NCBI GenBank assembly: GCA_017620395.1
Contig: JAFZQJ010000006.1
Location: 1-64,000 of the forward strand
Length of the DNA: 64,000 nt
Reading direction: 5' to 3'
Source: Clostridia bacterium
Lineage (GTDB): Bacteria; Bacillota; Clostridia; Oscillospirales; RGIG8002
Position numbers and translations under genes: made by a program. Below, piece after piece: positions 55,866 through 64,000 of the stretch (its first letter is position 1; each line of letters begins with the position of its first letter). A model generated the notes under the pieces. The model was given only the letters and a program-made list of their open reading frames with translations. It had not been told where the DNA came from and made no database searches.

Positions 55866-57782
55866 ATGAAACGCGTTATTGCATTGATAATACTCGCCTG
55901 TATGGCGGTCGGTCTCTGCGCCTGCGCGCCGAAGAAGGAAAACGGCTTCGTGAAGCTGGAGCTCGGCGACCTGACGAACTACGGCGTGAACTCCATTTCC
56001 GTTTGGGGCGACGAGGCGCTGATAATGCTATACAACAACGCCGCCGACGCCGAAACGCCTTATGAGCTGCGCCGCTGGGATCTGAAACGCAACAGGCTCA
56101 TCAACGAGATGAAGCTCGCGTCCGACAACGGATACGGCTGCTCCGCCGCCTATGACGACGCCGGCGTCGTTATTATTACGTATATGCGCGGCGAAGACCG
56201 GGAAGTCACGGTCGGTTACGACCGCGACTTCAACAAGCTCGACAACTACGTTCCCGAAAAGGTCGATCCCGAGGCGCGCTACAAGGCGCTCGGCGTGACC
56301 GATTTCTGGCAGGAAGACTGCTGCGCCTTCTACGACAGCGGCAACAAGCGCGCGATGATATTCTACGACGACCCGAGCAGGATATACTTCGTCGAAACGG
56401 ACGCCGAATACGGCGCCGCGAAGTACGGGATGAAGATCGCGTACTGCAAAGACGGTGAGGATAAAAACTCATTCCACCTGACCGATTTCGCAAAGGGCGG
56501 GATAATCAACCGCGCCGATATTTCCACCGTGCGCGAGGGATATTACAACGCCTACGCCAACCAGACGGTCATGAACGACAAATACGTGCTGACGGTGCTG
56601 GAGTTCGAAAAGGAGAGCGACCGTCCCGAGCCCGACTATGACGGCGATGACTTCTCCTCGGAAGAGGAATGGAGCTCAGAAGAGGAGAGCTCATCCGAGG
56701 AATCGGAGAGCAGCGGCGAAAGCTCAGAAGAGGAGAGCTCGTCCGCGTTCTCCGACAGCGCGGAAAGCGAGCCGCCCGAGTCCTCCGGAAGCTCCGAGCC
56801 GGAAAGCTCGTCCGAGCCGGAGAGCGTCGAGCCCGAAAGCTCCGCCGGCGAAACCTCATCCGAGCCGCAGCCGAACGCCGCGGACGTCATCGAGCTTGTC
56901 GATGAGGAAGAGGACTGCGAGGGCGCGGGCGAGGAGTATGAGGGCGAGGACTGCAACTGCGGTTACGACGGCGACTTTCAGGCGGTCGAGACCGCTATCG
57001 ACGTCTACGTCTGGGACTTCACCGTCGGCGCGTACGAGACCGCCGACAGCGCCAACGTGACGTCCGTGAACTTCGGCGAGATTGAGGAGAAGGCGAAGGC
57101 GCGCGCCGACGAGATCGGTGAAAAGTACGGCGTCAAGATCATCATCAACCCCGAGGAGCGCACCGACGAGAACGGCATCGCCGACCTCGAGAACAACGAC
57201 ACCTTCGTGCCCGGCTATATGAACCTCGATATCCTCGACGAAACGCTCGGAAAGTTCCCGCAGGGCATCTTTACCGAGATGCTGAACGACGGTATGTTCG
57301 ATGAGTTCCGCCTCTATATCGCAAAGCGTATAAACGACGATTTCTCCGCCGCTTACGCGAACAACTGCAACGGCATACTCTATATCGCGCTGACGACCTC
57401 GTTCTTCAACGAGTCCAACATCGCCCACGAAATGATGCATTCGATGGAATACCGCATGGACGATATATGGGACAGATGGCAAAAGCTCAACCCGAAGGGC
57501 TTCGAGTATTACGGCGATCCGCGCGAGGCGAACGACACCGACTATGACGAAAACTACTTCGTCCGCGGCTACGGGCAGGCGAATCAGCTCGAGGACCGCG
57601 CCACGGTCTTCGAGGAGCTTTTTATCTCCGGAGACAACGAGGATCTCGAAAGCTGGTGGTATGCCGACAAGCCCGGCGTCGTCGCGAAGGCGAAGTTCCT
57701 CTGCGCCGAGATACGCAAGGCGTACCCGAGCGTCGCGGCGGTCGACGAGGCGGTCTGGGAGCGCCGGATCAGAGGGCTCTGA
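55866..57782 (+). CDS. Secreted lipoprotein with Ser/Glu-rich linker and zincin-type metallopeptidase domain
   Basis: 638 residues. A lipoprotein signal ends in LCAC. An N-terminal beta-rich domain (about 25-255) has a repeated YELRRWDLK/ITYMRGED pattern, perhaps a propeller. Residues about 257-345 are a low-complexity linker of Ser, Glu and Pro. The C-terminal domain (about 380-638) has the zinc motif HEMMH (His521, Glu522, His525) and a downstream FEE (about 583) as candidate third ligand. It should be a cell-surface peptidase; I do not recognise the family. The phosphatase gene starts 2 bp after its stop. Confidence 0.82.
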   Translation: MKRVIALIILACMAVGLCACAPKKENGFVKLELGDLTNYGVNSISVWGDEALIMLYNNAADAETPYELRRWDLKRNRLINEMKLASDNGYGCSAAYDDAGVVIITYMRGEDREVTVGYDRDFNKLDNYVPEKVDPEARYKALGVTDFWQEDCCAFYDSGNKRAMIFYDDPSRIYFVETDAEYGAAKYGMKIAYCKDGEDKNSFHLTDFAKGGIINRADISTVREGYYNAYANQTVMNDKYVLTVLEFEKESDRPEPDYDGDDFSSEEEWSSEEESSSEESESSGESSEEESSSAFSDSAESEPPESSGSSEPESSSEPESVEPESSAGETSSEPQPNAADVIELVDEEEDCEGAGEEYEGEDCNCGYDGDFQAVETAIDVYVWDFTVGAYETADSANVTSVNFGEIEEKAKARADEIGEKYGVKIIINPEERTDENGIADLENNDTFVPGYMNLDILDETLGKFPQGIFTEMLNDGMFDEFRLYIAKRINDDFSAAYANNCNGILYIALTTSFFNESNIAHEMMHSMEYRMDDIWDRWQKLNPKGFEYYGDPREANDTDYDENYFVRGYGQANQLEDRATVFEELFISGDNEDLESWWYADKPGVVAKAKFLCAEIRKAYPSVAAVDEAVWERRIRGL

Positions 57783-57784
57783 TA

Positions 57785-58249
57785 ATGAAGAAGATACTGT
57801 TCGTCTGCCACGGCAATATATGCCGCAGTCCGATGGCGGAGTATATTTTCCGCGATGAAGCCGGCAAAGCGGGGCTGGAAGCGTACGCCGAGTCCGCCGC
57901 GACAAGTTCCGAGGAGATATGGGGCGGCGTGGGCAATCCCGTATATCCGCCGGTGAAAAAACTGCTCGCGGAGCGGGGCATAGACTGTTCGGATAAGCGC
58001 GCCCGCCTGCTGACGAGGCGGGACTACGCCGGCTTCGACCTCATCGTCGTGATGGACGGCGCGAACCTCCGCAACACGCTGCGCGTATTCGGCGGCGACC
58101 CGGAGGGAAAGGTACGCAAGCTGCTCGATTTCACGGGCAGGGGAGGCGACGTCGCGGACCCGTGGTACACCCGTGATTTCACCGCCGCCGAGCGCGATAT
58201 CGACGACGGCGTCCGCGCGCTGATCGGGTGTTTGAAGAATAACGCATAA
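57785..58249 (+). CDS. Low-molecular-weight protein-tyrosine phosphatase
   Basis: 154 residues, the family's normal size. The P-loop is FVCHGNICRSP (Cys8, Arg14) and the general acid is in VADPWYT (about 121). It removes phosphate from protein tyrosine or arginine. The ATG at 57785 lies 2 bp after the zincin gene's stop, so both are made together. No tyrosine or arginine kinase is nearby. Confidence 0.92.
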   Translation: MKKILFVCHGNICRSPMAEYIFRDEAGKAGLEAYAESAATSSEEIWGGVGNPVYPPVKKLLAERGIDCSDKRARLLTRRDYAGFDLIVVMDGANLRNTLRVFGGDPEGKVRKLLDFTGRGGDVADPWYTRDFTAAERDIDDGVRALIGCLKNNA

Positions 58250-58266
58250 GCGTACACAAAAAGCAA

Positions 58267-58297
58267 AAGACCTGCCGGATCCGGCAGGTCTTGTTTT
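58267..58297. terminator. Bidirectional terminator
   Basis: 12-bp perfect stem (58267-58278 with 58281-58292) plus T-run, between convergent genes. Confidence 0.75.
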
Positions 58298-58309
58298 ATT
58301 ATTCAGTTA

Positions 58310-59326
58310 TCACTGCAGTTTGCTTATTGCGCGTTCTATCGCTTCGCGCTCCTCGCCGCTGACGATGCCCCATTCCTCTTTCATCAGACGCAGGGCTTCG
58401 CGGTACGCGCCGACGGCTCCGGCTTTGTCGCCGCGTATCTCGCATATATGCGCGATGCTCACCGCGCTGTCGATATACTTCGGCGACGGCTGAGCTTCCT
58501 GTCCTTTGCGATACCACGCGACGGCTTTGTCGTATTCCTGACGCTGCGTGTATATATCGCCAAGCGTGAGCGCCAGACACCACTCCCGGTCGTCCGTGCT
58601 TTCGAGCTCGCGGAGCAGTCTTTCGCTTTCGTCTTTATCGCACGCAGCCGCGGCTATGAGATAGCGGTACATAGGCGTGCGGAAGGTGCCGTCTATGGCT
58701 GCGAGCTTGTCGAGCCACGCGCGCGCCTCGTCGAGGCGGCGGTCGTCTATGAGGTTATCCAGCAGCCACATCAGCGCGGCGCGGTTAGTCGGATTGCGGC
58801 GGCAGTAATCGCCGAACCACTCTATGAGCTCGTGGTGATTGCGCGCGTTCCAATCGGGTATATAGCTGCCCCAGGCGTTCGCCAGCTCGCTGACGGCCTC
58901 TCTGTCGCTGCCGGTTTTCTCGACCGCGCGTCTGCCGAAATCCGCCGCTTTGAGGCGGAACTGCTCTGCCTGATTGTTATAAAGCTTTGTCATTAGCAGC
59001 AGCGCCCTGCCTTCGAGCTCCGGATCCTCGGCGAAGGCGGCGAGCTGCCGCTCGATCTGCTTCAGCTCGGCTTCGTCGAACATACCGCGGCTGTAGATAT
59101 GATTCTCTATGCGTTCCATCTGCTGATCGGGAGTCATGGCGAAAAGCTGATCGATCGTGACGCCGAAGAAGACGGCGATCTCCGGCAGCAGCTGAACGTC
59201 GGGTATGCTGTTGCCGCATTCCCATTTGCTGACGGTCTGCGCGGTCACGTTAAGTGCTTCCGCGAGCGCTTCCTGCGTGAGCCCTCTGCCGTCGCGCAGA
59301 CGGCGTATTTCTTTTCCGATTTCCAT
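58310..59326 (-). CDS. XRE-family regulator with TPR-like repeats
   Basis: 338 residues. The helix-turn-helix (about 5-60) reads LTQEALAEALNVTAQTVSKWECGNSIPD. The remainder is helical with TPR-like units, such as EYDKAVAWYRKGQEAQPSP and KAGAVGAYREALRLMKEEWG. It has the same design as the island protein at 46.3 kb but GC-rich, native codon use. The start at 59326 follows AAAGGAG. A weak promoter (TGGAAT, 17 bp, TATAAT at 59358-59386) precedes it. Confidence 0.88.
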   Translation of the reverse strand: MEIGKEIRRLRDGRGLTQEALAEALNVTAQTVSKWECGNSIPDVQLLPEIAVFFGVTIDQLFAMTPDQQMERIENHIYSRGMFDEAELKQIERQLAAFAEDPELEGRALLLMTKLYNNQAEQFRLKAADFGRRAVEKTGSDREAVSELANAWGSYIPDWNARNHHELIEWFGDYCRRNPTNRAALMWLLDNLIDDRRLDEARAWLDKLAAIDGTFRTPMYRYLIAAAACDKDESERLLRELESTDDREWCLALTLGDIYTQRQEYDKAVAWYRKGQEAQPSPKYIDSAVSIAHICEIRGDKAGAVGAYREALRLMKEEWGIVSGEEREAIERAISKLQ

Positions 59327-59442
59327 ATTCGGTTTCTCCTTTGCTTTTGATGATCCGATTATAGCAGACCGAAAAGGAGGATTCCAGCGACCGCCGCGCG
59401 AGGCGACTGTCGCGTCGGTTGAGTTCTCCGTAGCGGCGGAAG

Positions 59443-62984
<3,542 letters not shown>

Positions 62985-63142
62985 ATCTTACCTCCCGAAC
63001 GGCTGCCGCAGTTTTTTAATGACAAGCCGTTTCATAAATAAGACACGGGAAAAGGCGAAATCTTACATAGGGTTTTTGTCGGCGATACCGTTCGCCTGCT
63101 ATTGAATTATACCAGAAATCGCGGCAAAAATAAAGAGCAAAT

Positions 63143-63166
63143 AAAAAACGCCTCGAACGAGGCGTT
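63143..63166 (-). terminator. Terminator of sigG
   Basis: 9-bp stem (63147-63155 with 63158-63166) followed on the minus strand by a run of T. Confidence 0.75.
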
Positions 63167-63174
63167 CAAATATT

Positions 63175-63945
63175 TCAAAGCTGTTTCTTTATCTCGTTCA
63201 GGGCGCTTTTTTCGAGGCGGGAGACCTGCGCCTGCGAAATGCCGATCTCGGCGGCGACCTCCGTCTGCGTCCTGCCCTTGATATAGCGGAGCGAAAGGAT
63301 GTGCCGCTGCCGCGGGGAGAGATTGTTTATCGCGTCCTTCAGCATTATTTCCTCTATCCAGTTCTCGTCGCTGTCGCGCGGGCTGCTTATCTGGTCCATA
63401 ACGAGTATCGCGTCGCCGCCGTCGTTATAGATCGGCTCGCTGAACGAAAGCGGATCGACTATCGCCTCCATCGCGATAACGACCTCCTCGCGCGGAACGT
63501 TCATCTTCTCCGCCAGCTCGGTGACGGAGGGTTCCCTGCCGAGCTTCGTCAGCAGCTCCTCCTTCGCGCGCAGGGCGCGGTAGGCGGTGTCGCGTATCGA
63601 CCTGCTGACGCGGACGGCGGAGTTGTCGCGCAGGTGGCGGCGCACCTCGCCGATTATCATCGGCACAGCGTAGGTCGAGAAGCATACGCCGTGCGACGGG
63701 TCGAAGTTGTCTATCGCCTTTATCAGCCCGATGCAGCCGACCTGAAAGAGATCGTCCGGATTTTCGCCGCGGTTGGTGAAACGCTGGATGACGCTGAGCA
63801 CGAGCCGCAGGTTGCCGCATACGAGCTTGTCGCGCGCGGATGCGTCGCCCCGGCGTATCCTTTCGAGCAGCTCGGTCTTCTCGGATTCCTTCATCAGCGG
63901 AAGCTCCGCGGTGTTCGCGCCGCATATTTCGACCTTGTTCGTCAT
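63175..63945 (-). CDS. sigG: Sporulation sigma factor SigG
   Basis: 256 residues, full-length. Sigma-G directs late forespore gene expression. The N-terminal VEICGANTAELP is a mark that separates SigG from SigF; region 2 reads NLRLVLSVIQRFTNRGENPDDLFQVG and region 4 RTQTEVAAEIGISQAQVSRLEKSA, both close to Bacillus SigG. The start is set by GGGAGG 8 nt upstream. The gene ends 20 bp before its terminator; a partner such as spoIIGA or sigE would lie beyond the window edge. Confidence 0.93.
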   Translation of the reverse strand: MTNKVEICGANTAELPLMKESEKTELLERIRRGDASARDKLVCGNLRLVLSVIQRFTNRGENPDDLFQVGCIGLIKAIDNFDPSHGVCFSTYAVPMIIGEVRRHLRDNSAVRVSRSIRDTAYRALRAKEELLTKLGREPSVTELAEKMNVPREEVVIAMEAIVDPLSFSEPIYNDGGDAILVMDQISSPRDSDENWIEEIMLKDAINNLSPRQRHILSLRYIKGRTQTEVAAEIGISQAQVSRLEKSALNEIKKQL

Positions 63946-64000
63946 TGCCGTACCTCCCGTAAATTACGCTTACGGAAAAAGTATCGGCAGATATAATCTT

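Overview
The window looks like chromosomal DNA of a GC-rich, endospore-forming member of the Clostridia, most likely an Oscillospirales/Ruminococcaceae-type gut anaerobe. The support is a SigG homologue, a Spo0A-type regulator preceded by 0A boxes, a CotF-like coat protein, a dockerin-bearing surface protein, an ECF-transporter S component, GH2 and GH38 glycosidases, and many near-consensus sigma-A promoters (TTGACA, 16-17 bp, TATAAT). This placement is inferred from gene content and composition, not from a database search.

Layout, left to right. 0-3.3 kb: a leftward heterodimeric ABC exporter pair, cut by the left edge. 3.4-5.2 kb: an ECF sigma factor with a membrane partner. 5.2-7.6 kb: a MATE exporter and threonine aldolase. 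7.7-17 kb: a rightward housekeeping run (membrane protein, ComEC-like channel, holA, RNase M5, secreted metallo-beta-lactamase-fold protein, alpha-mannosidase, rarA). 17.2-27.4 kb: dapF, small envelope proteins, a dockerin/leucine-rich-repeat protein, a metallophosphoesterase, a glyoxalase, an UlaG-like hydrolase and a clostripain-like protease. 27.5-31.4 kb: an AT-rich type III restriction-modification pair lying against tmRNA (ssrA), with an array of short hairpins between them. 32-35.6 kb: leuA and cimA. 35.7-38.2 kb: an ABC ATPase, birA and an unknown conserved gene. 38.3-44.9 kb: coat protein, znuABC with a Zur-like operator, DUF308, an ECF S component, a ZIP transporter and a methyltransferase. 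45-48 kb: a Spo0A-like regulator, then an AT-rich island (XRE-TPR regulator, TnpV, gene fragment) abutting tRNA-Leu. 48-52.5 kb: a kinase-less membrane sensor/PAS pair, a peroxide-response operon (glutathione peroxidase, TSCPD protein, flavodoxin, OhrR) and an AlkZ-related protein. 52.6-58.3 kb: tandem HD-GYP proteins with GtrA, facing a secreted zincin lipoprotein plus low-molecular-weight phosphatase. 58.3-64 kb: XRE-TPR regulator, beta-galactosidase with a lipoprotein, and sigG.

The observations I rate highest are: a Spo0A-type regulator whose receiver lacks the phosphoacceptor Asp and the conserved Lys, behind a cluster of 0A boxes; four GTTAC/GTAAC half-sites at an exact 11-bp period in front of the zincin gene; an AT-rich island bounded by tRNA-Leu and an inverted 18-bp copy of that tRNA's 3' end; the hairpin array beside tmRNA; a 306-bp element with inverted ends at 23.4 kb; and a ComEC-like protein with a decayed hydrolase domain five kilobases or less from a complete secreted copy of that domain.
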